A DNA stretch of 64,000 bases from an uncultured Cytophagales bacterium (GCA_913057175.1 CAJXNP010000018.1:81925-145924), one strand, 5' to 3'. Shown: positions 37,360 to 46,317, counted from the first letter of the stretch. Numbers and translations are program-made. The notes: generated by a model not told the origin, from the sequence alone.

Positions 37360-38136
37360 ATGGCTATTATCACTTTTATGTCTGATTACGGTACCAAGGA
37401 TCATTACGTTGCAGCGGTCAAGGCAAAAATCTTAAGTATCAACCCCAGCATCAATATTGTTGATATCAGCCATAATATTAAGCCCTACGATATAGCCCAC
37501 GCATCTTACGTTTTAAAATCCGTTTTCAGGGATTTTCCCAAAGGAACGGTTCATCTATATGCTGTGGATACAATTGGTCAAAAGGGCAGCCGGTACATTT
37601 GTGCCAAGCTGGAAGATCACTTTTTTGTGGGGAATGACAACGGTCTTTGCAGCCTGATCAGCGAAAAAGAACCGGATATGATTTCCGAGCTATTCTCTGC
37701 CAAGCAGGATGGGAAAACTTTTCCTGCAAAGGATGTGCTTGCCAAAGCAGCTGCCATGATCGCCAGCGGATCGAATATGAATGATGTCGGAAAATTCACA
37801 AAGGATGTTGAAAGAAAGGTAGCCCGGAAATTTCGTGCGACGAAAAAGCAGATCTCAGGCAACGTCATACACATCGATCATTATGGAAACCTGGTAACAA
37901 ATATCGAAGAGGAGGTTTTTCAGATCATCAGCAAAAACCGGAAATACACCGTTCAGTTTGCCCGGGAGAAACTGACAGAGATCAATGGCCTGTGCAATGA
38001 AGCGGAAGATGGAGATTGCTTCGTGATCTTCAACAGCAATGGCTATCTGGAGATTGGCATCAACAAGGGGAATGCCTCCGAGCTGCTCGGCCTGAAGTAC
38101 GACAGTCCGGTGAATATATTTTTTGAAGGAGAATGA
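37360..38136 (+). CDS. SAM hydrolase / SAM hydroxide adenosyltransferase (DUF62 family)
   Basis: About 258 residues. The start at ATG 37360 gives MAIITFMSDYGTKDHYVAAV, the family N-terminus; the upstream in-frame ATG at 37282 would add an unrelated hydrophobic stretch. Other marks: INPSINIVDISHNI, GTVHLYAVDTIG, FFVGNDNGLCSLI and, in the C-terminal domain, HIDHYGNLVTNI. Members split S-adenosylmethionine to adenosine and methionine using an activated water. A TTACTTTG element lies at 37317-37324, one mismatch from the -7 consensus, which would put transcription start inside the longer frame and supports the shorter start. Confidence 0.9.
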   Translation: MAIITFMSDYGTKDHYVAAVKAKILSINPSINIVDISHNIKPYDIAHASYVLKSVFRDFPKGTVHLYAVDTIGQKGSRYICAKLEDHFFVGNDNGLCSLISEKEPDMISELFSAKQDGKTFPAKDVLAKAAAMIASGSNMNDVGKFTKDVERKVARKFRATKKQISGNVIHIDHYGNLVTNIEEEVFQIISKNRKYTVQFAREKLTEINGLCNEAEDGDCFVIFNSNGYLEIGINKGNASELLGLKYDSPVNIFFEGE

Positions 38137-38261
38137 GCAAAGGGCAGGGAGCAGAGGGCAAAGCTCAAAGGAAATGTTTCAGCAACCAGTAACTCAACCA
38201 ACCCAATAACTAAATCACCAAATCACTCAATAACAAATAACCGAATAACAATTAACTATTC

Positions 38262-38293
38262 TTTTGAAAATAAAAACTCTTTAAATACTTTTG
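38262..38293 (+). promoter_or_regulatory. Promoter of tRNA-Leu
   Basis: TTTTG at 38262-38266, 19 bases, then TACTTTTG at 38286-38293: a textbook Bacteroidota sigma promoter (-33 TTG, -7 TAnnTTTG). Transcription would start about 38300, 30 bases before the tRNA. Confidence 0.75.
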
Positions 38294-38330
38294 CAAGCCC
38301 GTTGAAAGGATGGGTTTTAAATATTGACAT

Positions 38331-38414
38331 GCCCAGGTGGCGGAATTGGTAGACGCGTTGGTCTCAAACACCAATGTCAGCAATGACGTGCCGGTTCGAC
38401 TCCGGCCCTGGGTA
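38331..38414 (+). tRNA. tRNA-Leu(CAA)
   Basis: An 84-base class II tRNA. Acceptor GCCCAGG pairs with CCTGGGT (one G-T pair), the anticodon arm is TTGGT-CTCAAAC-ACCAA with anticodon CAA, the long variable arm typical of Leu follows (TGTCAGCAATGACGT), and the T arm is GCCGG-TTCGACT-CCGGC. Discriminator base A. CCA is not encoded. No T-rich terminator is obvious directly after it. Confidence 0.96.
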
Positions 38415-38917
38415 CTTTTCAGTTTGGAGTGTGAGACTTGAGCAAGAGTCCTCGCTTCAAACTTTTTCCTCTCTACAAAAACTCCCATGTACCAGTCGAT
38501 ATTCATAACTGTCACTAGTTCGAGCCTGCCTGTCGGCAAACTGGCATCCGCTTCGATTCATGAATCATGACCTAAACTTGTCCTTGTAAAGAATGTTCTC
38601 ATTTGATGTCCGCAGCGGACGCTGCTATTCTTTTGTTTCTATTCATTGTTGGCACAAGGGCCGTTACACTTATCCTTGTGCCAGAGGGGGGTAATCATTT
38701 GAATTTTGATTGTTTTGTGCTTTTTAGGGAGATTAGAAAGTGCATTTTAAATTGTTTTTGTAAAACATTAGCATTTCTGTTATTTAGGAGAAGTAAAAAA
38801 TGTAAATAGTATAAAAGCTGTTTTTTCTTTAACTTTTCTATAATATATAGTAATTGTACTATCTTGATAAGTAATCGCTATTTTCTTGAAGGTTTTGCTG
38901 GAAAATATTTCTACTGA
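38415..38917. other. Non-coding stretch with hairpins after tRNA-Leu
   Basis: No convincing gene. Two clear palindromes: GTCCGC-A-GCGGAC at 38608-38620 and GGCACAAGG / CCTTGTGCC at 38651-38682 (14-nt loop). A frame of 68 codons at 38603-38809 contains both palindromes and has no family resemblance, so it is not called. Composition shifts to AT-rich from about 38690 into the two following genes. Confidence 0.5.
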
Positions 38918-39772
38918 ATGAATTTTATTATACATAATCTTTTTCTCTTTTTGCTATTTATCACATCTTTTGTTGATTTTGACACTAACTGTAAAAGGCT
39001 TGAATCACTTAGTGGAAATGAGGCTATTGGTGATTATCATTTTCATTATTTATCACAACGATGCGCCAAAGATGAAGAATCATCAGATAGGAGATACCTT
39101 ATTCAAAATGATATTCAAGTTAAGCTTCCTGTAAACTGGAAGAACAACCATGAGACCTTTATTTATTGCACCATTCCTGGTAATTCATTCTTGGAAATCA
39201 GAAAGCCATCAAATCATTACCCAATTAAAGGAAAAACTTCTATCCATTTTGGGTTTAATAAGGACGAATTTCACGCTTATCCACTCGCATTTATAGAAAA
39301 TCCTGAAGCTAGTTTAATATTTGACTATAGAGATTTGATTGAAGAACCAAAAGTTTTATATAGTGCAATCGAAGGTTCATTTCTATCTCAAAACGATAAA
39401 AAATTTAATGTGAATTTTGAGTTACACTCATTTAGTCAAGTTAAAGATGGTGATATTCTTACAATTGGAAATGCCTTTCTTGTAAAAGATGAAAATTCCT
39501 ATAAAATTTTACAGCCTCTTCAAAAACCATTAGAGGGTTTATCTCTAAGATTGTCAATCTTAGAAGATTATCCTGTTGAAAAAGTTAAGATTTATCAATT
39601 TGGCGAGACCCCCACAATTAATTATAGAAGCCACACTCCTAATTCTGGATATGTGGTTTTTGAGGATGCTAGATATTTTAAAAGGATTGATAACAACATT
39701 GAGCTATTCTATAATCAAGAGCTTTTGTTTACTACAACAATCCCTATATATATTCCAACAATTCAATATTAA
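38918..39772 (+). CDS. Exported protein of unknown function, AT-rich
   Basis: A 284-residue protein with a hydrophobic N-terminus (MNFIIHNLFLFLLFITSFVDF) that looks like a signal peptide without a clear cleavage site. The rest is mixed alpha/beta with many aromatic residues (DYHFHYLSQRCAKDEESSDR, HFGFNKDEFHAYPLAFIENP). I recognise no family. Base composition is more AT-rich than neighbouring housekeeping genes and the gene sits just downstream of tRNA-Leu, so acquisition by transfer is possible. The next gene starts 31 bases after it on the same strand. Confidence 0.6.
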   Translation: MNFIIHNLFLFLLFITSFVDFDTNCKRLESLSGNEAIGDYHFHYLSQRCAKDEESSDRRYLIQNDIQVKLPVNWKNNHETFIYCTIPGNSFLEIRKPSNHYPIKGKTSIHFGFNKDEFHAYPLAFIENPEASLIFDYRDLIEEPKVLYSAIEGSFLSQNDKKFNVNFELHSFSQVKDGDILTIGNAFLVKDENSYKILQPLQKPLEGLSLRLSILEDYPVEKVKIYQFGETPTINYRSHTPNSGYVVFEDARYFKRIDNNIELFYNQELLFTTTIPIYIPTIQY

Positions 39773-39803
39773 AAACTTGGAAAAGATTGAAACTATCTAG
39801 CAG

Positions 39804-40277
39804 ATGTTTATAATAAACGCCTTAAAACGATCAAAAAATTTAATTGGCGATGTATTCACTATTCTTAATGCTATATTAGTATTAATTGAATCATTTCTTG
39901 GTATTATTTTTATAAACTCAGAGATTCTAAAAAAGGTACTTTTGGGTTTTATTTTTAGTTCGGGTCTGTTGGCGTTTTATTTAATGCCAGAAATGATTAG
40001 GAAAATCACAGCTAATAAACTAGTTAGTAAAAGGAGTATTTGTATTATATGGTGCATAATTTCATTTTTAGTCTTTTTATCAATTATTTCTATTTTAAGA
40101 CCAGGTTTTGTAATTGACAAACCAATATTATTAAAACTTAATTCCTTCTTTATTACTTTTCCTTTGACCAATATTATTCTTGGGTTACTTGCCGGAATAT
40201 TCACTTTTAACTTTATTATTTTTATTAACTTATATTCTCCGAAAACAATTAAAAAAATCTTTGAAAAAAAGAATTAA
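39804..40277 (+). CDS. Small four-helix membrane protein of unknown function, AT-rich
   Basis: A 157-residue protein with four predicted membrane helices (about 18-40, 43-62, 77-98, 117-147) and short loops, with basic residues at both ends (MFIINALKRSK, KTIKKIFEKKN). No family is recognised. Like the gene before it, it is AT-rich, and the two likely form one unit. The pattern of an exported protein plus a small polytopic protein could be a secreted effector with its membrane partner or an immunity pair, but nothing in the sequence proves this. Confidence 0.55.
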   Translation: MFIINALKRSKNLIGDVFTILNAILVLIESFLGIIFINSEILKKVLLGFIFSSGLLAFYLMPEMIRKITANKLVSKRSICIIWCIISFLVFLSIISILRPGFVIDKPILLKLNSFFITFPLTNIILGLLAGIFTFNFIIFINLYSPKTIKKIFEKKN

Positions 40278-40338
40278 TTAACATTCCTCAATTATCCACA
40301 GAATACTCTGAGGCTGGATAATTGAATACATCGGAGCC

Positions 40339-40678
40339 ACTGTCTTAGTAGTGTCTTTTCTGAGACCCCACGTTAACGAAAATTAACCACACTTGTTAAG
40401 CTTCGGATGGCATTCAATCGAGTTGCTCAACTCGTTAAATCGAGAAGCAGATGTCGTTGAATCGAGATGCGCAACTCATCCGGAAGAGTTGCTCAACTCG
40501 TTTTGGGGAAATGGAGACAAAGTTTAGACTCTCTAAGTTACTCAAAACACTTTGCGGAAAATGTTCAGACACTACGAGGGAAATATCCCGGCTCTTTGAA
40601 GAAAGTGTTCCGATACTTTGAGGGAATTGTTTGGAGGCCTTAACTGTCTTAGTAGAGTCTTCGTCAGAGGCCCCGCGT
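40339..40678. repeat. Repeat-dense non-coding stretch: flanking direct repeats, GAGTTG/CAACTC palindromes and 22-bp tandem units
   Basis: Imperfect direct repeats of about 35 bases (ACTGTCTTAGTAG-TGTCTT... at 40339-40373 and ACTGTCTTAGTAG-AGTCTT... at 40643-40678) flank the stretch. Inside are palindromes CGAGTTG-CT-CAACTCG (40419-40434) and GAGTTG-CT-CAACTC (40486-40499), and a decayed one near 40463-40477. From 40552 four degenerate units of 22, 22, 22 and 23 bases follow (starts 40552, 40574, 40596, 40618), each close to TTGAGGGAAATGTTCCGACACT in outline. A minus-strand frame of 100 codons (40435-40737) crosses them but looks like repeat translation. Confidence 0.6.
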
Positions 40679-40761
40679 ATTCTCAACCCTTTCTGTGATC
40701 GACCGCGGGATCGCCAAGGCAGACCCCGTTGAAACAAAAAACCAGATAGTTTAAAGCCAAA

Positions 40762-40794
40762 AACCCCTTTCTATGTTGCCATATCAAGGGGTTT
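40762..40794. terminator. Terminator-like hairpin
   Basis: AAAACCCCTT and AAGGGGTTTT pair around a 16-nt spacer, with T-runs on either strand. It could end a transcript from either side of the repeat region. Confidence 0.6.
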
Positions 40795-40836
40795 TATCAT
40801 TAGAGGCTAGGCCTTACTGGTTAACGGTCTATACTT

Positions 40837-41005
40837 AGCCCAAAATTGTCATTAGAAAATCTATTCCGAGTATAATTCACTTCAAATCAGTCACTTCGTT
40901 TTGTTTTTCTCAATCGCCATAGCGTTGCTATGCCTCCTTCGTAAAACTTCCTGATTTATTGTGGATTATACTCTCATCACGAAGTTCTAATAACAAATTT
41001 GGGCT
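40837..41005. repeat. 169-bp imperfect inverted-repeat element (MITE-like) abutting a kinase stop codon
   Basis: The outer ends AGCCCAAAATTGTCATTAGAA (40837-40857) and TTCTAATAACAAATTTGGGCT (40985-41005) are complementary at 19 of 21 positions. Further in, GAGTATAATTCAC (40868-40880) pairs with GTGGATTATACTC (40961-40973, 12 of 13), AAATCAG (40884-40890) with CTGATTT (40951-40957), and the centre is CATAGC-GTT-GCTATG (40918-40932). The whole can fold as one long hairpin. The right end meets the TAA stop of the histidine kinase (minus strand, 41005-41007). Confidence 0.75.
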
Positions 41006-43020
41006 TAGAAATACACTGCGGCGAGGTATTTTTTCATATATGTTGTGAAATCAGACCTTTCCTCTTTTTTAAGTTTGTTGGAAATATCATTATCAGCTTC
41101 ACAGTAGTTGGGAATTTCTATATAAAATGTCGTTCCTTCATCTTCCGTCGAATCAATCCTGATCTGACCTTTCAGCGCCTTAACACAGTCCTGTACCAGG
41201 AAAAGCCCGAGACCCGTACCTTCTACATTTACACCTTCCACACGATGGAACATGTTGAAGATGCTATTTAACTGATCTTTCGGAATACCAATGCCATTGT
41301 CTTTTACTTCAATGAGTGATTTGTCTTCCAGCACATCCACCTGGATATTGACAGTTGACTCATCTTTGTTTTTGTCGTGGTATTTAAATGCATTGGAGAT
41401 CAGGTTATTCAGGATAATTTTCACCCTAAAAATATCCGTTACAAAATCCCTGTTTTGAACGATACTCACGGACTTTTTAATGTTTTTAAATTCTTCGGTG
41501 TGTTCAATTCCATCCAGGATTTCACTGATCTCATGGGAATAGTCTACATTCGCCGGTTTGACGTTGATCATGGCGTTTTTGGAATAGTTCAATATATCTT
41601 CAATAAAAGCCCTCAACCTGTTAATGCTTTTTTCCTTCATATTGAAAATGTCGAGCATCCTGTCATTCTGCGTTTCATTCCTGGCGATATTGATCAGCCC
41701 CTGGATAGACAGCAATGGGGACTTCAGATCGTGCGAAACAACATACATCAGTTTGTCAAGCTCATCGTTGATGTCTTTCAATTCTTTGTTTTGAATGGCC
41801 AGACTATTCTTAAGCTGGTCTACTTTCTTATAAACTCTTGAGAAATAGAAAGGCAGGATCAGGGAAACCGACAGGATCAGAAAGACCAATCCGATTGGTA
41901 ACAATTCAACGGAATAAATCAAATCCCGATAAACCAGGACATCGTTGATGAATGTGACATATAACACAGCTGTACCGCCTATAAATAATCTTGCTTCCAG
42001 GCTTCCCTTGTAAGCCAACCTGGAGACCCTAACCAGGTAATAGACAGACAGGCTTACAAAAGTAATATGGAAAGGCGTTAGAGAATACTCGAAGATATTT
42101 TGCGGTGTGGCAATAACGAGTAGAATGAAGCCTACCATGACAGTGGTGATCCAAAACGTAAATTTCCTGGAAAGAAAACCCTTGAATACTGCATTTGTAA
42201 ACAGAAAAAAGAATAGTGCTGTGGCGTAGAATGTGAGATAACCAAATCGCAATGACCATGCCCATGGCAGGGAAATCCATTCATACAAAACGGATTCCTG
42301 GTTTGTTAACATACGGATCGATATTGACAAACAAATTAAGCCTAGGTAGAGAAGTTGTTTTTTCGACAAAAAGAAATAAAATCCCAGTAAATAGACAGCT
42401 ACCAATAGAAAACTTCCTATCAGAAATAGATTGAAATAAGAGTTGAGTTTTGCTTTTTTAAGTAAACTTTCACTGGAACCAAATACGGGGTAGCCTATGA
42501 TACCGGAAAAAGACTGATCAATGTATGGCAGGTTGATGACGATGTGATAAACCCCATTCTCCTGGTAGTTCAGATCGAAGATCCTTGATATATTCCTATG
42601 TCCGGCCCCTGTATTTTCTCTGAAATCGGTTAGCTTTTGATTATTGACCAAAACCTCTGCATCGTAAAATACCGGTGGTAGTTTTAACCCCGGATCTTTT
42701 ATGGAAGGGTCGACCACAAGCTTAATAAAAAAAGTGGATGTACCTGATCCGTCGTCCTGTTGAGAGTCTTTGTAAAATTCAGGCCAGTTGCTGCTGAGAT
42801 CAATTGTAGTGAAATTGTCGATAGGAATTTCACTCGTGTCATTGATCCATTTATTGTGAAGAAAACCCCAGTTATCTTTTAGTGAAAAGGAAGGATTATT
42901 TGTGTCTTTGTCTTTTTGTAATTCTACCACAGCTTTAGCGGTAGAAGTACCACTATTCTCCACTTTTGAATAGCTTTGATAAGAAAAAATCAGCAATGAT
43001 ATAATAAAAAATAGCCTCAT
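41005..43020 (-). CDS. 7TM-type membrane sensor histidine kinase
   Basis: A 671-residue inner-membrane kinase. Signal peptide (about 1-18), an extracytoplasmic beta domain (about 35-190) with a galactose-binding-like look, seven membrane helices (about 195-400, 7TMR-DISM type), a short coiled coil (VDQLKNSLAIQNKELKDIND), HisKA with MYVVSHDLKSPLLSIQGL (phosphorylated His) and HATPase_c (LNNLISNAFKYHDKN, DNGIGIPKDQL, GTGLGLFLVQDCV). No response regulator is next to it. The stop codon lies at the edge of the inverted-repeat element, so the last residues could have changed when that element arrived. Confidence 0.92.
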   Translation of the reverse strand: MRLFFIISLLIFSYQSYSKVENSGTSTAKAVVELQKDKDTNNPSFSLKDNWGFLHNKWINDTSEIPIDNFTTIDLSSNWPEFYKDSQQDDGSGTSTFFIKLVVDPSIKDPGLKLPPVFYDAEVLVNNQKLTDFRENTGAGHRNISRIFDLNYQENGVYHIVINLPYIDQSFSGIIGYPVFGSSESLLKKAKLNSYFNLFLIGSFLLVAVYLLGFYFFLSKKQLLYLGLICLSISIRMLTNQESVLYEWISLPWAWSLRFGYLTFYATALFFFLFTNAVFKGFLSRKFTFWITTVMVGFILLVIATPQNIFEYSLTPFHITFVSLSVYYLVRVSRLAYKGSLEARLFIGGTAVLYVTFINDVLVYRDLIYSVELLPIGLVFLILSVSLILPFYFSRVYKKVDQLKNSLAIQNKELKDINDELDKLMYVVSHDLKSPLLSIQGLINIARNETQNDRMLDIFNMKEKSINRLRAFIEDILNYSKNAMINVKPANVDYSHEISEILDGIEHTEEFKNIKKSVSIVQNRDFVTDIFRVKIILNNLISNAFKYHDKNKDESTVNIQVDVLEDKSLIEVKDNGIGIPKDQLNSIFNMFHRVEGVNVEGTGLGLFLVQDCVKALKGQIRIDSTEDEGTTFYIEIPNYCEADNDISNKLKKEERSDFTTYMKKYLAAVYF

Positions 43021-43331
43021 TTTGTGATTTAGCCTGACTTTATCAAAAAGAAAAAGCCAAACTTGAAAAATTAAATACCTACAAAAAAATAATTATACTT
43101 TAACAGCATACTAAAGTACTGAAAAGAATAATGCGGGATTCGAAATTTGGATTAATCCGGTATATTCATCGATGAACTGTTGTATATACAGGATTTTTGA
43201 TTGAAATATTTTCTACCTCTGTTTGTTATATTTCTTACTCATTTTAAGGAGTTTACAGGAAATTGAAGCTGTAAGCTGTTGGATAAAAAATAGATGTTAC
43301 CTGGCCTAAACCCGATTATTGTGATATTGAA
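43021..43331. other. Gap between yebC and the histidine kinase gene
   Basis: AT-rich, 311 bases. I see no gene, strong hairpin or exact promoter consensus here; it presumably holds the kinase promoter on the minus strand. Confidence 0.4.
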
Positions 43332-44078
43332 CTATATCAATTCCATTTGCTCGTCCGATACTTCCATGTTATGAAATACATTCTGAACGTCTTCATTTTC
43401 TTCCAGCGCTTCGATCAATTTCATTACTTTCAGGAACGCATCGTCGTCTAATTCGACCGTTGTGTTGGGAATTCTTTGCAGCTCAGCCGTTTCAGGTTGA
43501 ATGTCCATCTCTTCCAGTTTACCCTGAATACTACCAAAATCAGGTAGCGAACAAGTAATATGGAAATAACCATCTTCCTTTTCGATGTCCTCAGCGCCTG
43601 AATCGATAATTTCCAGGGTAAATGAATCTTCATCACTGACTGCATCCACGGAAACATCAAATATCCCTTTTCTTTCGAAGATAAATTCAAGGGATCCGTT
43701 GGTGCCCAGGTTGCCGCCATATTTAGAGAAGGTAGCTCGTACACTCGACACAGTTCTGTTGTTGTTGTCGGTCGTACATTCAACAAAAACAGCAATTCCA
43801 TTTGGAGCGTATCCTTCAAAGGTCACTTCAAAGTACTCGGTAGCATCTGCTCCTGACGCTTTTTTGATGGCCCTTTCGATATTGTCTTTGGGCATATTGT
43901 TGCTTTTGGCATTGGCTACAGCAAGCCTTAATTTTGGATTAGCATCCACGTCGGGTCCCCCACCTTCTTTTACTGCAATGCTAATGTCCTTTATTAACCG
44001 GGTGAAAAGTTTTCCTCTCTTGGCATCAATAGCTCCCTTCTTGCGTTTTATGGTTGACCATTTACTGTGACCTGACAT
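43332..44078 (-). CDS. yebC: YebC/PmpR family regulator (TACO1-like)
   Basis: A 248-residue cytoplasmic protein with the family N-terminus MSGHSKWSTIKRKKGAIDAKRGK, then RLAVANAKSNNMPKDNIERA and YEGYAPNGIAVFVECTTDN. Length and the three-domain layout are normal. YebC proteins were described as transcription regulators and, more recently, as ribosome-associated factors easing translation of difficult sequences such as proline runs. Single gene on the minus strand. Confidence 0.95.
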   Translation of the reverse strand: MSGHSKWSTIKRKKGAIDAKRGKLFTRLIKDISIAVKEGGGPDVDANPKLRLAVANAKSNNMPKDNIERAIKKASGADATEYFEVTFEGYAPNGIAVFVECTTDNNNRTVSSVRATFSKYGGNLGTNGSLEFIFERKGIFDVSVDAVSDEDSFTLEIIDSGAEDIEKEDGYFHITCSLPDFGSIQGKLEEMDIQPETAELQRIPNTTVELDDDAFLKVMKLIEALEENEDVQNVFHNMEVSDEQMELI

Positions 44079-44225
44079 ATATTAACTTTTAGAGTTTTCC
44101 GCAAAAATAATCGTTTCTTTAAAAAAATGGTATTACTTGATCAAGATAAATATGTTACTGGTTATTAGATATTGCCTGACAATCTTTCAATAATTCTATT
44201 TTATATCCCTCTTCGACCGATAAGT

Positions 44226-44819
44226 TTATTTAAACGGAATCTCCCAGTCATTTTCAAAGGTAAATGATTCGATTTCTTTTCTATTTCTGTAGAAGATTTC
44301 ATCCTTGGGAATTTCATCCATTTGGCTCGGATCATGTTTGATTTTGCCCACTGCCATGGCTGCCAGCACTTCGTATTCTTCTGGTATATGAAAGATCTTT
44401 TGTGCTTTTATGGCATCAAATCCACCCATTTGATGAATGTAAATGTCTTCGTGTGCTGCCTGGATCGACATCATTGCAACGGCCTGACCGCTATCAAATG
44501 CATGAAACCGATTTGGCGCATTATTTCTTGTCAGCATTTTCTTACCCACAGATATTAACAGAACAGGCGCTGAACCTGCCCAATGTTGATTATGTTCATT
44601 TAAGCAGCTGAATATCTTATCGTAGCTTCCTGTGTCTCCTTTTATTCCAATGATAAATCTCCAGGGCTGTTCATTGTAGGAGGAAGGAGCCCAGGAAGCA
44701 GCTTCCAGTAGTTTTAATAGTTGTTCTTTTTCAATGGGCTCATCTTTGAATCCATGAGGGCTAAATCTTTTTTTAATTAAAGGGTGCAGGTCGTATATCG
44801 TTTTCGCCAGTTTTATCAT
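44226..44819 (-). CDS. Nitroreductase family protein
   Basis: A 197-residue FMN-binding oxidoreductase. Marks: KKRFSPHGFKDEPI with the conserved Arg near the start, LLEAASWAPSSYNEQPWRFIIG (flavin-binding SSYNEQPW), DSGQAVAMMSIQAAHEDIYIHQMGGFD and a final AMAVGKIKHD strand. Family members reduce nitroaromatics, quinones or flavins with NAD(P)H. The substrate is not predictable. Confidence 0.9.
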   Translation of the reverse strand: MIKLAKTIYDLHPLIKKRFSPHGFKDEPIEKEQLLKLLEAASWAPSSYNEQPWRFIIGIKGDTGSYDKIFSCLNEHNQHWAGSAPVLLISVGKKMLTRNNAPNRFHAFDSGQAVAMMSIQAAHEDIYIHQMGGFDAIKAQKIFHIPEEYEVLAAMAVGKIKHDPSQMDEIPKDEIFYRNRKEIESFTFENDWEIPFK

Positions 44820-44901
44820 TTTTTTGTTATTAATTATCCTCTGTATTTACTTCTTTTAAACCTTATTGCATGTCAAAAGGTTTATTGTATAAACAACAAT
44901 T

Positions 44902-45357
44902 ATGGGATTAAAGATAGGTGATAAAGCGCCGGATTTTCAATTGCCATCCACAGATGGTCAACAATTCAGCCTGTACAAGGATCAAATGGGCAAGCCATGC
45001 ATATTGTATTTTTATCCCAAAGATTTCACGCGTGGATGTACGGCACAAGCCTGTAGCTTCAGGGATCACTTCGACGAATTTAAGGGTTTGAACATCGATG
45101 TTTACGGGATTAGTATGGATTCTGTAAAGTCACACCTTAAATTCAAGGAAAAGCATAAGTTGCCTTTTGAACTATTAGCAGATACAGATGGAAAGGTGGC
45201 AAAATTATTCGATGCAAAAGTACCTTTTTTGAGTCTGACAAAGAGAGTCAGTTATTTATTGGATGGCGATCAGAAAATACTGTTTATTTATAACAGTATG
45301 ATGGGATTTAACAAGCACTTTAAAAAATTAATTGAAGAAGCTAAATCGGGGTATTAA
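44902..45357 (+). CDS. bcp: Peroxiredoxin, Bcp/PrxQ type
   Basis: A 151-residue thiol peroxidase. The active site reads YPKDFTRGCTAQACSFRD: the PxxxTxxC motif gives the peroxidatic Cys (about 47), and a second Cys five residues later is the resolving Cys typical of one-helix-resolving Bcp enzymes. It reduces hydroperoxides with thioredoxin. The 3' end overlaps the convergent ABC ATPase gene by 17 bases. Confidence 0.94.
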   Translation: MGLKIGDKAPDFQLPSTDGQQFSLYKDQMGKPCILYFYPKDFTRGCTAQACSFRDHFDEFKGLNIDVYGISMDSVKSHLKFKEKHKLPFELLADTDGKVAKLFDAKVPFLSLTKRVSYLLDGDQKILFIYNSMMGFNKHFKKLIEEAKSGY

Positions 45358-46024
45358 TGGTTTGTTTGCCATTTTCCAGCATGATTCCGTCTTTCATTTC
45401 CAGTGACCGATCGGCCATTTTTGCTAGCTGCTGATTATGGGTGACGATCACAAAAGTTTGATCCAATTCATTTCTAAGACTAAAAAACAATTCATGAAGG
45501 TCATTTGCATTTTTTGAATCCAGGTTTCCGCTGGGCTCATCGGCAAACACGATCTTCGGTTTGTTGATCAAAGCTCGGGCTACTGCTGCCCGCTGTTGTT
45601 CTCCACCTGATAATTGTGAAGGTTTGTTGTCTGCTCTACTGTCTATACTAAGCATTTTCATTAATGACTTAGCCCTTTTTTCAACCTTGGCTTTCGAATG
45701 GTTTCCTATAAATCCCGGAATGCAGATATTTTCAAAAGCTGTGAATTCCGGTAATAAATTATGGAACTGAAAAATGAAACCAATATTGGAATTCCTGAAT
45801 TTTGCCAGCTGATTATTTTTCATCCGACCGATCTCCATATTTTCTATCCACACATTTCCGTGATCGGCCTGGTCAAGTGTGCCCAATATGTGAAGAAGTG
45901 TACTTTTACCAGCTCCTGAAGCACCAACAATGGAAACAATTTCTCCGGCCTGGATATTGAAATCAATTCCTTTTAACACCTGTAAATCACCGTAAGATTT
46001 TATAATTCCCCTGGCTGTTAACAT
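45341..46024 (-). CDS. LolD/MacB-type ABC transporter ATP-binding protein
   Basis: A 227-residue ATPase. Walker A GASGAGKSTLLHILG, Q-loop FIFQFHNLLPEFTAFENI, signature LSGGEQQRAAVARAL, Walker B IVFADEPSGNLD and H-loop VTHNQ are all present. It is closest to the LolD group that, with LolCE, releases lipoproteins from the inner membrane. The permease partner is not adjacent, as is common for this protein in the phylum, so the pairing is inferred. Confidence 0.9.
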   Translation of the reverse strand: MLTARGIIKSYGDLQVLKGIDFNIQAGEIVSIVGASGAGKSTLLHILGTLDQADHGNVWIENMEIGRMKNNQLAKFRNSNIGFIFQFHNLLPEFTAFENICIPGFIGNHSKAKVEKRAKSLMKMLSIDSRADNKPSQLSGGEQQRAAVARALINKPKIVFADEPSGNLDSKNANDLHELFFSLRNELDQTFVIVTHNQQLAKMADRSLEMKDGIMLENGKQTINTPI

Positions 46025-46220
46025 AAATATTTAAAATTATTCATCAGTCGATGTCACTATCTTGTTCCCGAAATATGACTTCAATGAATTTATTTAATCA
46101 TTCCCGTCAGATGACAAAAAGAGGATTAAAAAAATAACGTTCTCAAACTTATTTAAATCTACTTCTTTTACCAAAAATTATTTTGCAAAGTGATTTTATT
46201 AATGCTGTTCAATGTTTAGC

Positions 46221-46251
46221 TTGTGAATCAGCCATAAATCAGTTAGTTTCG
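46221..46251 (+). promoter_or_regulatory. Candidate sucC promoter
   Basis: TTG at 46221-46223, 20 bases, then TAGTTTCG at 46244-46251 (one mismatch to TAnnTTTG). It would give a leader of about 60 bases before the ATG at 46318. Confidence 0.35.
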
Positions 46252-46317
46252 CCCAAAATTCGGAAACATTCTCCGGAATAATAAGATTCCATTTGATCAA
46301 TAAAAAACTTTTCTCTA

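Noticed and set aside
38252..38539. 95-codon minus-strand frame across tRNA-Leu
   Set aside because: It is antisense to a perfect tRNA and its promoter and has no family resemblance.
38603..38809. 68-codon frame after tRNA-Leu
   Set aside because: It contains two palindromes and its C-terminal part falls in the AT-rich shift; no signal of coding.
40435..40737. 100-codon minus-strand frame in the repeat cassette
   Set aside because: The translation is produced by the 22-bp units and palindromes; no recognisable domain.
38331..41005. tRNA-Leu integrated element with att sites
   Set aside because: No integrase and no second copy of the tRNA 3' end (TTCGACTCCGGCCCTGGGT) was found downstream within the window; kept only as a possible island.
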